A stretch of DNA of 64,000 bases, taken from contig CAZEIH010000001.1 in assembly GCA_964512095.1 (NCBI GenBank), forward strand, positions 190,602 through 254,601. The letters are read 5' to 3'. Shown one piece after another: positions 17,873 to 27,506 of the stretch (the first letter of the stretch is position 1; the number at the start of each line of letters is the position of its first letter). Source of the DNA: DTU013 sp964512095 (GTDB lineage Bacteria; Bacillota; Clostridia; Acetivibrionales; DTU013). Under the pieces are notes generated by a model. It saw only the letters and a list, made by a program, of their open reading frames with translations, had not been told where the DNA came from and did not search any database. Both the position numbers and the translations under genes were made by a program.

Positions 17873-18862
17873 TTACATATATGTCGCAGTGTAGGCCCTT
17901 ATAAAGGCCTCAAAGGGCTTTGTTTCATCTATCACCTCCTGCAGTCTACTTACATAGCTTTTTTCAGACCAGCTTCGTCTGCTGTTATAGAAACGATTCA
18001 CAACCCTCCAGAATTTTTGCGGGAATTGAAGGATTATTTTCATAACCTCCAGCTCCTCCCTACTCAAAGGAGCTACACTACTATAGCCATTTAAAATCAG
18101 GCTGGCTTTAGAAATGTCCCATTCACACTTGCGCATTTTTCGCCTTATGAGATTTGCCACATCATACACTCCCATTTCATAACAACAGTAATCAAAGTTT
18201 GTAACAGTTACCTGTCCTTTACCTAGAATAATGTTGTGATGGGTATAATCATGATGGCAAAAGGCTTTTTCATTCATAATCTTGTCTACCATCTGGCTAT
18301 ACTCAGAGGCTTCAAGCTCCTCAGCTGCTGTTTCTCCCACGCCTATGAAATAATCAGCATACTGCAAAAACAACTGGTCGAACCGCCCCTTGCCCCTTCT
18401 AGCCTGTTTTCTCATTTTTTTGATGTCATCTAGGCGTTTTCTAAAATATCCCGGTAGCTTTCCCAATTCACATTGGACCTTACACCCCTCAGGAGCACTA
18501 TAACCAACAGACGACCTATGAAGCCTAGCCAGTGCTTCCGCGGCCCTTTCCAAATCGGTATCACTGTCAAAATTGCTCTCACGTCCTTCAATAAAGTCTG
18601 TCGCTGTGTAAAGGCAGTTGTGATAATAGAAGCCTGGATCTCCCGATAATGTTAGTAAATACGAATCTACAAATGGAAACCCGTTGGCATCCAGGTGGTC
18701 TTTCGCCCCATGAACGAATTTTAAACGTTGGAGAGAAAATGGAATCCTTTTGATCACCTTTCGTCCCCTAGGCGTAGCTACAATAATCATATCTTTATAT
18801 GAGAACAGATTGGTTACTGTTAAACCATAGCTATTCTCTATTTCTTTTTCTATCCCCTGCAT
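17873..18862 (-). CDS. CotS-family spore coat kinase-like protein
   Basis: Member of the CotS/CotI/YutH family, kinase-like proteins (APH/choline-kinase fold) of the spore coat. The phosphotransfer core is intact: FCHHDYTHHNIILG (catalytic Asp and Asn) near 215 and VTNFDYCCYE (metal Asp) near 235; the N-lobe contains ATPRGRKVIKRIP. Start ATG 18862 is preceded by GGAGG at eight bases; a GTG six codons earlier overlaps that site. A single gene in opposite orientation to fhs. Which coat protein it is, or whether it phosphorylates anything, is not visible. Confidence 0.85.
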   Translation of the reverse strand: MQGIEKEIENSYGLTVTNLFSYKDMIIVATPRGRKVIKRIPFSLQRLKFVHGAKDHLDANGFPFVDSYLLTLSGDPGFYYHNCLYTATDFIEGRESNFDSDTDLERAAEALARLHRSSVGYSAPEGCKVQCELGKLPGYFRKRLDDIKKMRKQARRGKGRFDQLFLQYADYFIGVGETAAEELEASEYSQMVDKIMNEKAFCHHDYTHHNIILGKGQVTVTNFDYCCYEMGVYDVANLIRRKMRKCEWDISKASLILNGYSSVAPLSREELEVMKIILQFPQKFWRVVNRFYNSRRSWSEKSYVSRLQEVIDETKPFEAFIRAYTATYM

Positions 18863-18969
18863 GGCAATTCCTCCGGTCACATCAGATACGAGAACGATAA
18901 CCCTACATAGTCACGAAACAGTAAATTATATGCCTTTGGAAGCCTTTCTAGAAGAAAAGAGAAAATAAA

Positions 18970-19003
18970 ACCGGCGGACAGCCAGTTACAGTCATCCGCC
19001 GGT
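18970..19003 (-). terminator. nifJ intrinsic terminator
   Basis: Nine-base stem ACCGGCGGA/TCCGCCGGT, followed on the minus strand by TTTTATTTTC, 31 bases beyond the nifJ stop. Confidence 0.85.
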
Positions 19004-19033
19004 ATACATCAAAATGTTTATCTCTTTTAGGGT

Positions 19034-22000
19034 TTAGCCATTTGCTAGCTTCTTGTATGTCTCATAACGTTCCTTTGCATTCTTTTCTGCTTCTTCAAAC
19101 AAAACTTCAGCTCTTTCAGGGAACGTCCTGGTCAATGAAGAGTACCTGACTTCGTTCATTATGAAGTCCTGGTATGACGCAGCAGGCTCTTTTGAATCCA
19201 ACACGAAGGGGTTCTTGCCCTCTTCCTTAAGCATCGGATTGTATCTGTAAAGGTGCCAGTAACCTGCTTCAACAGCATTTTTCTCTTCAAGCTGGGATTT
19301 GCCCATTCCAAGCTTCAGTCCATGGTTTATACATGGAGCGTATGCAATTATCAATGAAGGTCCTTTGTATTTCTCTGCTTCAATCATTGCCTTTATAAGC
19401 TGATTCTGGTTTGCACCCTGAGCTACCTGTGCTACATATACATAGCCATATGACATAGCAATCATGCCAAGGTCCTTCTTCTTCGTCTTCTTACCTGATG
19501 CTGCAAACTGTGCCACAGCACCTGTAGGAGTAGCCTTAGATGACTGACCACCTGTATTCGAGTACACTTCTGTATCAAACACCAGCACGTTGATATCTTC
19601 ATTGGAAGCCAGAACGTGATCCAGACCGCCAAAGCCTATGTCATATGCCCAACCGTCGCCACCTAGGATCCACTGTGATTTCTTTATAAGGTATTCACTA
19701 TTTTCCAGTATATCTTCTATTAACGGCTTAGTATCAGCATCTGCCTTTGAGGCAAAACCATTCAATGCTACTTTCAAATCAGCTGATGCCTTCTTGGAGC
19801 CATCGCCTTCATCTGCGTTTTCAAGCCAATTGCTAACTGCGGCCTTTATATCTTCAGGTAAAGCCTTTTCAAGGAGCTTATTACAGTTGTCAGCGATCTT
19901 GCTTCTCAACTGCTTAACTGCAAGATACATACCATATCCGAACTCAGCATTATCTTCAAACAAAGAGTTTGCCCATGATGGTCCAAAGCCTTCCTTGTTT
20001 GCGCAATAAGGCATTGACGGAGCACTTCCGCCCCAAATGGAGGAACAGCCTGTTGCGTTTGCAATCATCATTCTGTCTCCAAACAACTGGGTCATAAGCT
20101 TTGCATAAGGAGTCTCACCACAGCCTGCGCATGCGCCGGAGAACTCAAGCAACGGTTGCTGGAACTGACTGCCTTTGACAGTGGTAGGTCCCATAGGATT
20201 CTTTGGCTCAACTGTCATTGCATAATCCCAGTTCTTTTCCTGGTTGTATTGAGTTTCGATAGGCTTCATGATCAGTGACTTTTCCTTTGAAGGACAGACA
20301 TTAACACAGCTTCCGCAGCCTGAGCAATCCAGGACAGATACCTGTATTCTGAAGTTCAGGCCTTCAAAGCCTTTGCCCATAGCCTTCTTTGATTCAAAGC
20401 CCTCAGGAGCATTTTTAACTTCATTCTCATCAACAAGGAAAGGTCTGATGGCAGCATGAGGACATACATATGCACACTGGTTACACTGGATACAGTTATC
20501 TATCTGCCATTCTGGAACGTCAGCAGCAATTCCCCTCTTTTCGTATTTGGAGGTTCCACATGGGAATGTGCCGTCTTCCATGCCTACAAATGTGCTTACT
20601 GGGAGCTTGTCTCCCATCTGTTTGTTAATAGGATCAAGGATCTTGCTGATAAATTCAGGTACATCCTTCGTAGCTGCAGCTTCATCAACTGCAGTGCCCC
20701 AGTCTGCTGGGATATCTATCTTACTAAGTGCGTCAATTCCCTTGTCTACAGCCAGGTAATTCATGTTGACTATCTTCTCGCCTTTTCTGCCATAAGTCTT
20801 TAGAATAGCGTCCTTCATATACTTAACTGCATCATCCAAAGGAATGATATTGGCCAGCTTGAAGAATGCAGACTGCATTATCATATTAATTCTGTTGCCC
20901 AGACCAATTTCCTTACCTAATGCAACACCATCAATTGTATACAGGTTGATATTATGTTTTGCTATAAAGCGCTTCATATCAGCAGGCAGCTTCTCGTTAA
21001 GCTCTTCCGGAGTCCAGCCGCAGTTCAGCAGGAAGGCTCCGCCGTCCTTAAGGTCACTGACCATGTCATATTTTCCAATATAGGATGGGTTGTGACATGC
21101 CACGAAATTCGCCTTGTTTATAAGATAAGTTGAGTGAATTGGCTTTTTGCCGAATCTCAGATGGGAAATGGTTACGCCGCCTGACTTCTTGGAGTCATAT
21201 GAAAAATATGCTTGAGCATACATGTCTGTATGATCACCAATAATCTTTATGGAGTTCTTGTTGGCGCCAACTGTACCGTCGGAACCAAGACCCCAGAATT
21301 TACAGCTTACAGTACCTTCAGGTGCAGTGTCCAGCTCTTCTCCGAGAGGAAGTGAAAGGTTTGTCACATCATCAACTATACCTATTGTAAAGTGGTTCTT
21401 CGGATTTTCCGATTTGAGGTTCTCATATACAGCTGCAATCTGTGCAGGAGTGGTATCTTTTGAACCTAAACCATAACGGCCTGCAACGATAGTACGTAAT
21501 TTATCGCTTTCAAAAAGTGCTGTACAAACATCTTGGTATAAAGGCTCTCCAAGTGCTCCTGGTTCCTTGGTCCTGTCAAGAACAGCTATCTTCTTGGCGG
21601 ACTCAGGTATAGCCCTCAGCAGATGCTCTATTGAGAAAGGTCTGTATAGGTGAACTTTAACTATACCAACTTTTTCTCCACCGGCCAGCAGGTAATCAAT
21701 GGTCTCATCAATAGTCTCTGTGACAGATCCCATTGCAATTATTATTCTATCTGCATCGGGTGCGCCATAGTAGTTAAAGAGTCCATAATTTCTGCCAGTG
21801 ATTTCATTTATCTTATCCATATATTCTTCAACAATAGCAGGTAATGCGTCGTAATAAGAATTACACGACTCGCGAGCCTGGAAAAATATGTCTGGGTTCT
21901 GAGCTGTACCTCTGATTACCGGACGTTCCGGGTTCAAAGAACTCTTTTTGAATCTTTTCACTGCATCGTAGTCAAGAAGCTTTCCGAGCTCATCATACTC

Positions 22001-22558
22001 AATAACTTCTACCTTCTGCAGCTCGTGAGATGTTCTGAATCCATCAAAGAAGTTGATAAATGGTACCCTGCCCTTTATTGCGCTTAGATGTGCAACAGCT
22101 GCCAAGTCCATAACTTCCTGTACACTGCCTTCTGCTAGCATTGCAGCGCCAGTCTGGCGGCATGCCATAACGTCAGAATGGTCACCGAATATGGATAGTG
22201 CATGGCTGGCCAATGCTCTAGCACTTACATGAAATACTCCTGGAAGAAGTTCTCCAGCAATCTTGTAAATATTCGGTATCATAAGCAATAAACCCTGAGA
22301 TGCCGTAAAAGTGGTTGTCAGAGCGCCTGCTGCAAGTGATCCATGGACAGTTCCAGCTGCGCCTGCCTCTGACTGCATCTCAACAACACTTACTTCCTGT
22401 CCAAAAAGATTCTTCCTTCCGTTTGCAGACCATTCATCAACATGCTCTGCCATAACAGATGACGGAGTAATCGGATAAATACCAGCAACATCGGTAAACG
22501 CATAAGCAATGTGAGACGCAGCGGTATTTCCGTCCATTGTTTTCATGTTCTTTCCCAT
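19034..22558 (-). CDS. nifJ: Pyruvate:ferredoxin (flavodoxin) oxidoreductase
   Basis: Oxidises pyruvate with CoA to acetyl-CoA and CO2, reducing ferredoxin; the central catabolic step in clostridia. One 1174-residue chain carries all domains: N-terminal domain with YPITPSS near 28; domain II and the CoA-binding region to about 640; two [4Fe-4S] sites at 689-700 (CIQCNQCAYVC) and 745-755 (CSGCGSCVNVC); a proximal-cluster/TPP region from about 810 with SGACAGCGETPYAKL, GDGWAYDIGFGG and NTGGQSS. All cluster cysteines appear present. It is monocistronic with its own terminator. The 305-base upstream region contains a FadR-type palindrome, a candidate regulatory site. Confidence 0.97.
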   Translation of the reverse strand: MGKNMKTMDGNTAASHIAYAFTDVAGIYPITPSSVMAEHVDEWSANGRKNLFGQEVSVVEMQSEAGAAGTVHGSLAAGALTTTFTASQGLLLMIPNIYKIAGELLPGVFHVSARALASHALSIFGDHSDVMACRQTGAAMLAEGSVQEVMDLAAVAHLSAIKGRVPFINFFDGFRTSHELQKVEVIEYDELGKLLDYDAVKRFKKSSLNPERPVIRGTAQNPDIFFQARESCNSYYDALPAIVEEYMDKINEITGRNYGLFNYYGAPDADRIIIAMGSVTETIDETIDYLLAGGEKVGIVKVHLYRPFSIEHLLRAIPESAKKIAVLDRTKEPGALGEPLYQDVCTALFESDKLRTIVAGRYGLGSKDTTPAQIAAVYENLKSENPKNHFTIGIVDDVTNLSLPLGEELDTAPEGTVSCKFWGLGSDGTVGANKNSIKIIGDHTDMYAQAYFSYDSKKSGGVTISHLRFGKKPIHSTYLINKANFVACHNPSYIGKYDMVSDLKDGGAFLLNCGWTPEELNEKLPADMKRFIAKHNINLYTIDGVALGKEIGLGNRINMIMQSAFFKLANIIPLDDAVKYMKDAILKTYGRKGEKIVNMNYLAVDKGIDALSKIDIPADWGTAVDEAAATKDVPEFISKILDPINKQMGDKLPVSTFVGMEDGTFPCGTSKYEKRGIAADVPEWQIDNCIQCNQCAYVCPHAAIRPFLVDENEVKNAPEGFESKKAMGKGFEGLNFRIQVSVLDCSGCGSCVNVCPSKEKSLIMKPIETQYNQEKNWDYAMTVEPKNPMGPTTVKGSQFQQPLLEFSGACAGCGETPYAKLMTQLFGDRMMIANATGCSSIWGGSAPSMPYCANKEGFGPSWANSLFEDNAEFGYGMYLAVKQLRSKIADNCNKLLEKALPEDIKAAVSNWLENADEGDGSKKASADLKVALNGFASKADADTKPLIEDILENSEYLIKKSQWILGGDGWAYDIGFGGLDHVLASNEDINVLVFDTEVYSNTGGQSSKATPTGAVAQFAASGKKTKKKDLGMIAMSYGYVYVAQVAQGANQNQLIKAMIEAEKYKGPSLIIAYAPCINHGLKLGMGKSQLEEKNAVEAGYWHLYRYNPMLKEEGKNPFVLDSKEPAASYQDFIMNEVRYSSLTRTFPERAEVLFEEAEKNAKERYETYKKLANG

Positions 22559-22863
22559 TCTAATCTCCCCTTTATTTTTCCCCTTTGAGTTCTCTGATTA
22601 CTGTAGACTTCTTATAACATCAAGCTAGCTTTGCTGCTTGACTATACATCCCAGGCGGAAAATACTCACCGCACTGCTTATGTACTAAATCAATCTATAA
22701 AGACTTACAGTTTAGATAATCAGGGGTTCTAATTAATATAACCTCCATGCCAAAATGTATATTGTATACAATGTAGGCCTAGGATTCTGATATTATTTTA
22801 ACATTGTTATTGTGTTTTGTGAAGTGTTTCATTGTAGAATAAAATAAATTATAATGAGGTATT
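22559..22863. promoter_or_regulatory. nifJ upstream region with a FadR-type palindrome
   Basis: A gene-free stretch of 305 bases. At 22761-22772 it holds the perfect 12-base palindrome ATTGTATACAAT, within TATATTGTATACAATGTA, the form recognised by many FCD-type GntR regulators. I could not place a convincing -35/-10 pair for nifJ, and see no hairpin terminator after bofA. Confidence 0.45.
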
Positions 22864-23139
22864 CTAAACTTTTCCGAAAACTAGCTTTAGAATGACAAGT
22901 AGTATAAACCCTGGTATACCTAGCGTTCCAACGATAAACGCTGTATAAATATTCAGTGCGATTTGAAAACCGAAGGGACTACCTAACCAATTGGCTAATA
23001 AAATAGCAATCGCACCAAACAGCGAGTTTAGGGTGAGCTTTAAGACAACCTTAAGCGGAGTCAGAAACAGTCTGCCAAAGATAAACAACAGTATTATGCC
23101 TACTACATAAGCCAGAATCACTCCAATATCCAAAGGCAT
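22864..23139 (-). CDS. bofA: Pro-sigma-K processing inhibitor BofA family protein
   Basis: Integral membrane protein; in Bacillus BofA inhibits the SpoIVFB protease and delays sigma-K activation. The 91 residues form about three membrane segments (6-28, 37-58, 64-88), with LLANWLGSPFGFQIALNIYTA containing the conserved Asn and Gly-Ile-Pro-Gly region typical of BofA. It follows the DUF2508 gene by about 90 bases on the same strand, the same pair as yaaL-bofA in Bacillus. Confidence 0.88.
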   Translation of the reverse strand: MPLDIGVILAYVVGIILLFIFGRLFLTPLKVVLKLTLNSLFGAIAILLANWLGSPFGFQIALNIYTAFIVGTLGIPGFILLVILKLVFGKV

Positions 23140-23228
23140 ATCATCACACCAAATTTATATAATAATCGTACTATTGCCTCTATATGTATACTTTTTTAGT
23201 TGGACAAATATGACACCAGATTAAAGAG

Positions 23229-23528
23229 TCACAAATTCTGATTAAGACCCTTCTCCTTAGCCAGCTTTAAAAAATATGTATATCTAGCCTCGCATGCTTT
23301 AAGTCTGTATATTTGGTAATCAACCATCAAATCATCATCGGCGTAGTTAAAATCGTTTCCCGCTGATATCCAATCGTCTTTCGCCGCAATAGCTGCATCA
23401 ATAATTTGCCGTAACTCAGCCGCAACTCCATTATGTAATTTTGTTCGGATAAGAAAAGATTTCTTTGCTTTCTTTGATTTAGTCCTAGAGCCAATACGAG
23501 ACTTGTAAAATTTAATTTCAGCATCCAT
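23229..23528 (-). CDS. DUF2508 (YaaL-like) protein
   Basis: Small protein of unknown biochemical function belonging to the DUF2508 family, consistently next to bofA. After a basic N-terminal third (KSRIGSRTKSKKAKKS), the central part is helical and acidic with DDDLMVDYQIYRLKACEARYTYFLKLAKEKG, the conserved end of this family. ATG at 23528 is preferred because AGAGGG lies eight bases upstream; a GTG nine bases earlier overlaps that site. Confidence 0.8.
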   Translation of the reverse strand: MDAEIKFYKSRIGSRTKSKKAKKSFLIRTKLHNGVAAELRQIIDAAIAAKDDWISAGNDFNYADDDLMVDYQIYRLKACEARYTYFLKLAKEKGLNQNL

Positions 23529-23588
23529 TATTTGCACCCTCTAACAGCATATTCCTTGTGTACTGTAATTATAGGCACAAATTTGTAC

Positions 23589-24179
23589 TTATATACCCCC
23601 ATGCTTCAAATATTGTAAAACAGCATTTGATGATATGTATCTGAACTTTCCCCAGTCCTGCCACTTTCCCTTGATAGAGTTCAAATCTATTACAGTATCC
23701 TCCAGTCCAACCAGGTCTACTTCCCTTATTTCGCTAATCTCATCATCACTGGCATCAACCAAAAGTCTACCACCCACCTCATCAAGTATAAAAATATATG
23801 AGTAGAACATAACAAACTCATCCTTGTATTCAAACCTGATTCTCAAAACTCCCGGAAAGGATCTTATCTTCACCTCAAGACCAAGCTCTTCCCTCACTTC
23901 CCTATACACAGCACTAAGTATGTCCTCTCCATAGCCAATTCCGCCTGTAGGTATCCTGTAAATGTTTTCTGGATATTCGCTACAGGTGATAGTAATAATT
24001 CCATTATCAGGTCTAATAACACAAAAAACAACCTCTCCCCTTCTATCCCTGTGTAATACACTTCTGATTCTATTATAATAGCTGGGAGTCGTGTAGCGTA
24101 CCGTCGTGTCTTTTATAACACCAACAGTACCAAGCTTTTTGCATATGCTATAAAACTCAGCATCATTAAACACATTCAT
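23589..24179 (-). CDS. Nudix hydrolase
   Basis: A hydrolase of nucleoside-diphosphate-linked compounds. The Nudix box is complete: GGIGYGEDILSAVYREVREELGLEV (about residues 78-102), matching Gx5Ex7REUxEExGU. The preceding part, with YNRIRSVLHRDRRGEVVFCVIR, is about 50 residues longer than a minimal Nudix domain. First gene of a possible nudix-DUF2508-bofA transcript. The substrate cannot be assigned. Confidence 0.85.
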   Translation of the reverse strand: MNVFNDAEFYSICKKLGTVGVIKDTTVRYTTPSYYNRIRSVLHRDRRGEVVFCVIRPDNGIITITCSEYPENIYRIPTGGIGYGEDILSAVYREVREELGLEVKIRSFPGVLRIRFEYKDEFVMFYSYIFILDEVGGRLLVDASDDEISEIREVDLVGLEDTVIDLNSIKGKWQDWGKFRYISSNAVLQYLKHGGI

Positions 24180-24419
24180 TTGGTATTATCCTTTCATACT
24201 AATTTTACAGGGATGCCACTCAATTTCTTTGTTTACTTAATATTAATATATATCAGGCTCAATTTCTACTATTGTATTGATAATTTGAAGCTATGGTAAT
24301 GAAAACTTAATATAATTATTCATTTATATATTGTGTTTTGTTGAAACAATTGCGATAATAATATAGTCTAACATAAGTATATAGGCCACTAAAACTAATT
24401 ATTTCGGAGTGCTAAATAA

Positions 24420-26393
24420 ATGGAACCTGAAGTTCAGTCAAGTTTACCAAAAAGAAATAAGAAAAATATTATCATAATAGCATTGCTTGTTTTCACTGCT
24501 GTAATGCTTATATCAGCCTCCGTGTTGTCTTATATAGTGCTGCAAAGCACCACAGTGTATAGAGGAGTGTATGTCGGAGGGCTTGATATTTCAGGTATGG
24601 GCAGACATGACATGCTCCAATTCTTGGAGGAAAAATACACAATTCCTGCATCAGAACTCAAAATTACTCTTAAAACATCACTAGCTGAGCTGACAACAAC
24701 ATATCCTGAGTTAGGAGTGGATTACGATATTAATGCGGCTGCTGAAGCCGCTTATTCTGTTGGGCGTATAGGGAATGTGTTCACGAGATTGTACGACATA
24801 ACCAGTGCCCTTATTAGCGGAACTGTAATAAATATGCCTCAAAGCTACGATGAGAAAAAAATTGATACTTATGTAAATACGTTTTGTAAAGAAGCGTTCC
24901 AAGAGGTCAAGGAAGGTGCTCTACTGATTACTAATGAACGCGTTGTGATTAGATCTGGCAGACATGGAGAAAGTGTCAGCAAAGAGAATGCCAAAGCCCT
25001 CATAATAAGTATGTTAAAAAGTAACCAAGGTGGTGTAGCTAGTCCAGAGGTTGTTGTGACAAACCCGACGCCCTTCGATGTAGATGAAACATACACCCAG
25101 CTAATAAGCGAGCCGGCAAATGCTACCTTTAAGATGGAGGATGAAACCCTAAAGGTAGTACCGCACGTAGTTGGAAGGAAGATTGACAAAGCTATACTAA
25201 AGCAAATAATTGAAGAACAAAGTATAACAGAGGACACAGACCGTATCCTTCCAGTGACTCTTACAAAACCAGAATTCACCACTAATAGCGCTGTTTCAAT
25301 GCTATTTAATGATGAGCTTGCCAATGTATACACTGAGTTTAAAACCGTAACCAAAAATGATAAAAACAGAGCGCACAATATCGAGCTGTCAGTACGTAAA
25401 TATGACGGTACCATATTGCTTCCGGGAGAGGAGTTTTCCTTTAATGATATCGTTGGTTCCAGAAATGCAAGTACAGGGTATAAGGACGCCCATATCTATA
25501 TAAACGGCCGTGTCCAGGACGGCATAGGTGGTGGCATTTGCCAATCTGTGAGCACTCTTTATCTTGCCGTACTCCAAGCTGATCTTGTAGTAAACGAAAG
25601 GAAAAGTCATTCCTTTATCGTTACCTACGTACCTTTAGGGCAGGATGCCACTGCTTATTACGGTGGTACAGATTTCCGCTTTGTTAACTCTACCCAATGG
25701 CCTTTGAAAATCGAATCATGGCTTGATAAAAACAAGGTACATGTTGTTTTTAGAGGTACAAATACTGAACCGGAAAAATCAGTCCACATCAACAGCAAGG
25801 TGTTGAGCCGAACTCCCCATGCTATAAAATATGTTGACGATCCAACGCTTCCGGTAGGTACAACAAGAAAATACCAGTATGGTACCGATGGATATGTTGT
25901 AGATACATTTAAGACAGTAAAGTTGGGAGATGAAGTTCTTTCACAAACAAAACTACATACCAGCCGCTACAGACCCTGCACAGAGGAAATACTTGTAGGG
26001 ATAAAGAATCCCGACGGAACAACCACTCCGGGTCTTGCTGAAGAGCTAAGAAAGAAAAATTCACAAACCCCGGTGCCAACTACTCCAACTACTCCAACTA
26101 CTCCAACTACTCCAACTACACCTACTACACCGACTGCACCAACAGAACCGACTGCACCGACAGAGCCGACTGCACCGACAGAACCGACTGCACCGACAGA
26201 ACCGACTGCACCGACAGAACCGACTGCACCGACAGAGCCGACTGCACCGGCAGAACCGACTGCACCGACAGAACCGACTGCACCGACAGAACCTCAATCA
26301 CCACAGGATCCCGTGACGCCTGAAACGCCGGCTAACCCAGACGTGCCCGCTTCTCCAGATTTACCAGTCTCACCAGACGAACCTGAAGCTTAG
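24420..26393 (+). CDS. VanW-family surface protein with a Pro/Thr repeat tail
   Basis: A membrane-anchored extracellular protein. Residues 18-40 form an N-terminal membrane anchor; about 50-270 holds two peptidoglycan-binding-4-like regions (TVYRGVYVGGLDISGM); about 320-450 is the VanW domain (LLPGEEFSFNDIVGSRNASTGYKDA, GGGICQSVSTLYLAVLQADL, ERKSHSF); then a G5-like segment to about 530. The last 110 residues are low-complexity: TPT units followed by APTEP units, likely a wall-spanning stalk. VanW function is unknown beyond association with glycopeptide-resistance clusters in enterococci; this type is common in clostridia and does not imply resistance. No sortase motif is visible. Confidence 0.85.
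   Translation: MEPEVQSSLPKRNKKNIIIIALLVFTAVMLISASVLSYIVLQSTTVYRGVYVGGLDISGMGRHDMLQFLEEKYTIPASELKITLKTSLAELTTTYPELGVDYDINAAAEAAYSVGRIGNVFTRLYDITSALISGTVINMPQSYDEKKIDTYVNTFCKEAFQEVKEGALLITNERVVIRSGRHGESVSKENAKALIISMLKSNQGGVASPEVVVTNPTPFDVDETYTQLISEPANATFKMEDETLKVVPHVVGRKIDKAILKQIIEEQSITEDTDRILPVTLTKPEFTTNSAVSMLFNDELANVYTEFKTVTKNDKNRAHNIELSVRKYDGTILLPGEEFSFNDIVGSRNASTGYKDAHIYINGRVQDGIGGGICQSVSTLYLAVLQADLVVNERKSHSFIVTYVPLGQDATAYYGGTDFRFVNSTQWPLKIESWLDKNKVHVVFRGTNTEPEKSVHINSKVLSRTPHAIKYVDDPTLPVGTTRKYQYGTDGYVVDTFKTVKLGDEVLSQTKLHTSRYRPCTEEILVGIKNPDGTTTPGLAEELRKKNSQTPVPTTPTTPTTPTTPTTPTTPTAPTEPTAPTEPTAPTEPTAPTEPTAPTEPTAPTEPTAPAEPTAPTEPTAPTEPQSPQDPVTPETPANPDVPASPDLPVSPDEPEA
26075..26292 (+). repeat. 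Tandem repeats encoding the Pro/Thr/Glu tail
   Basis: Nine-base units near CCAACTACT give way to nearly identical 18-base units (GAACCGACTGCACCGACA and close variants). The near identity of the 18-base units suggests recent expansion, and copy number may vary between strains. Confidence 0.85.
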
Positions 26394-26484
26394 AAAGCAT
26401 CACCTCCATAAGCTAATACGCAAACTCGGGATACCTCCACAGAAACGAACTAACGCCGAAAAGCAAACAATATGGTATATGTTT

Positions 26485-26515
26485 AAGGGACGTATGGAAA
26501 TCACAAACGTCCTTT
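26485..26515 (+). terminator. Terminator of the VanW-family gene
   Basis: Stem AAGGGACGT/ACGTCCTTT with a 13-base loop, 92 bases after the stop, then an AT-rich stretch with a run of eight T at about 26530. Confidence 0.65.
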
Positions 26516-26602
26516 ACTTTATACATTGTTTTTTTTAGTCCATACTATAAAATGAAAGCTGTAAAGCATCTATTTTACTAAGATAAAGGTGGTGTAGGAC
26601 TA

Positions 26603-27460
26603 ATGAGCAGATTTATACTTTCGGCATTTGGCGATGAAATTTCTCCGGACCTGGCTGTACAAATGGATGTCCTGGAGCTAAATAACATTAAGCATATAGA
26701 AATGCGCGGAGTCAACGGTAAAAACATCATACAATATTCCGAAGCTGAAACCAAGGAAATCAAGAAGCAACTAGATAACAGAGGCTTTCGGATATCTGCA
26801 ATAGGCTCTCCCTTTGGAAAAATTAACATAGAGGATGACTTTAAACCTCATCTGGACCAATTCAGGCATACACTTGAGCTGGCCAAAATACTTGATACTG
26901 AGTATATCAGACTATTCAGCTTTTATCCTCCTGAAGGCGGAAATCCATCCGACTACAGGGAACAAGTTATGGACAGGTTCATTCAGTTTATTAGAGCCGC
27001 CGAAGAAAATAGCATCACACTTCTTCATGAAAACGAAAAAGGTATCTATGGAGATACTGCCGAAAGATGCCTAGACCTGCTGGAAACCATGAACTCCCGT
27101 TATGCAGCGGCAATTTTTGACCCGGCAAACTTTGTTCAATGCGATGTGAAAACCTACCCTGATGCCTATGAATTATTGAGGAACCATATCAAATACATAC
27201 ATATCAAGGACGCTGTTTATTCCGACCACCATGTAGTACCTGCAGGCTATGGGGACGGAAAGGTAAGAGAGATACTGAAAGCATTATATGACAGCGATTA
27301 CGAAGGTTTCCTGTCCATAGAGCCACACCTTTGGGATTTCATTGGCTATTCCGATTTGGAGCCCCGTTCTCCGGTAAATAAAATGGCAGACGGCGGGCCA
27401 AAGCAGTTTGCAATGGCAGCTGAAGCATTGAAAAAAATAATCTCAGAAATTGAACGCTAA
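26603..27460 (+). CDS. Sugar phosphate isomerase/epimerase family protein (TIM barrel)
   Basis: Xylose-isomerase-like TIM-barrel protein of the AP-endonuclease-2 superfamily. The metal ligands typical of this fold are visible in order: the Glu of LLHENEKG near 153, the Asp of IFDPANF near 183, the His of YIHIKDA near 208 and the Glu of SIEPHLW near 247. 285 residues is normal. It is directly followed by a Gfo/Idh/MocA oxidoreductase whose upstream sequence overlaps its end, a common pairing in cyclitol or uncommon-sugar catabolism. The substrate is unknown. Confidence 0.85.
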   Translation: MSRFILSAFGDEISPDLAVQMDVLELNNIKHIEMRGVNGKNIIQYSEAETKEIKKQLDNRGFRISAIGSPFGKINIEDDFKPHLDQFRHTLELAKILDTEYIRLFSFYPPEGGNPSDYREQVMDRFIQFIRAAEENSITLLHENEKGIYGDTAERCLDLLETMNSRYAAAIFDPANFVQCDVKTYPDAYELLRNHIKYIHIKDAVYSDHHVVPAGYGDGKVREILKALYDSDYEGFLSIEPHLWDFIGYSDLEPRSPVNKMADGGPKQFAMAAEALKKIISEIER

Positions 27461-27506
27461 AACAGATTGTTCAAGCATCAAATCAATGTTGAAAGGGGTA
27501 ATAGCA

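Noticed and set aside
26075..26292. Possible CRISPR-like array
   Set aside because: The units are contiguous coding repeats without spacers, and no cas genes are present.
26061..26297. Minus-strand 78-residue Cys/Arg-rich ORF (RFCRCS repeats)
   Set aside because: It is the antisense reading of the Pro/Thr/Glu repeats of the VanW-family gene; no ribosome site and its composition follows from the repeat.
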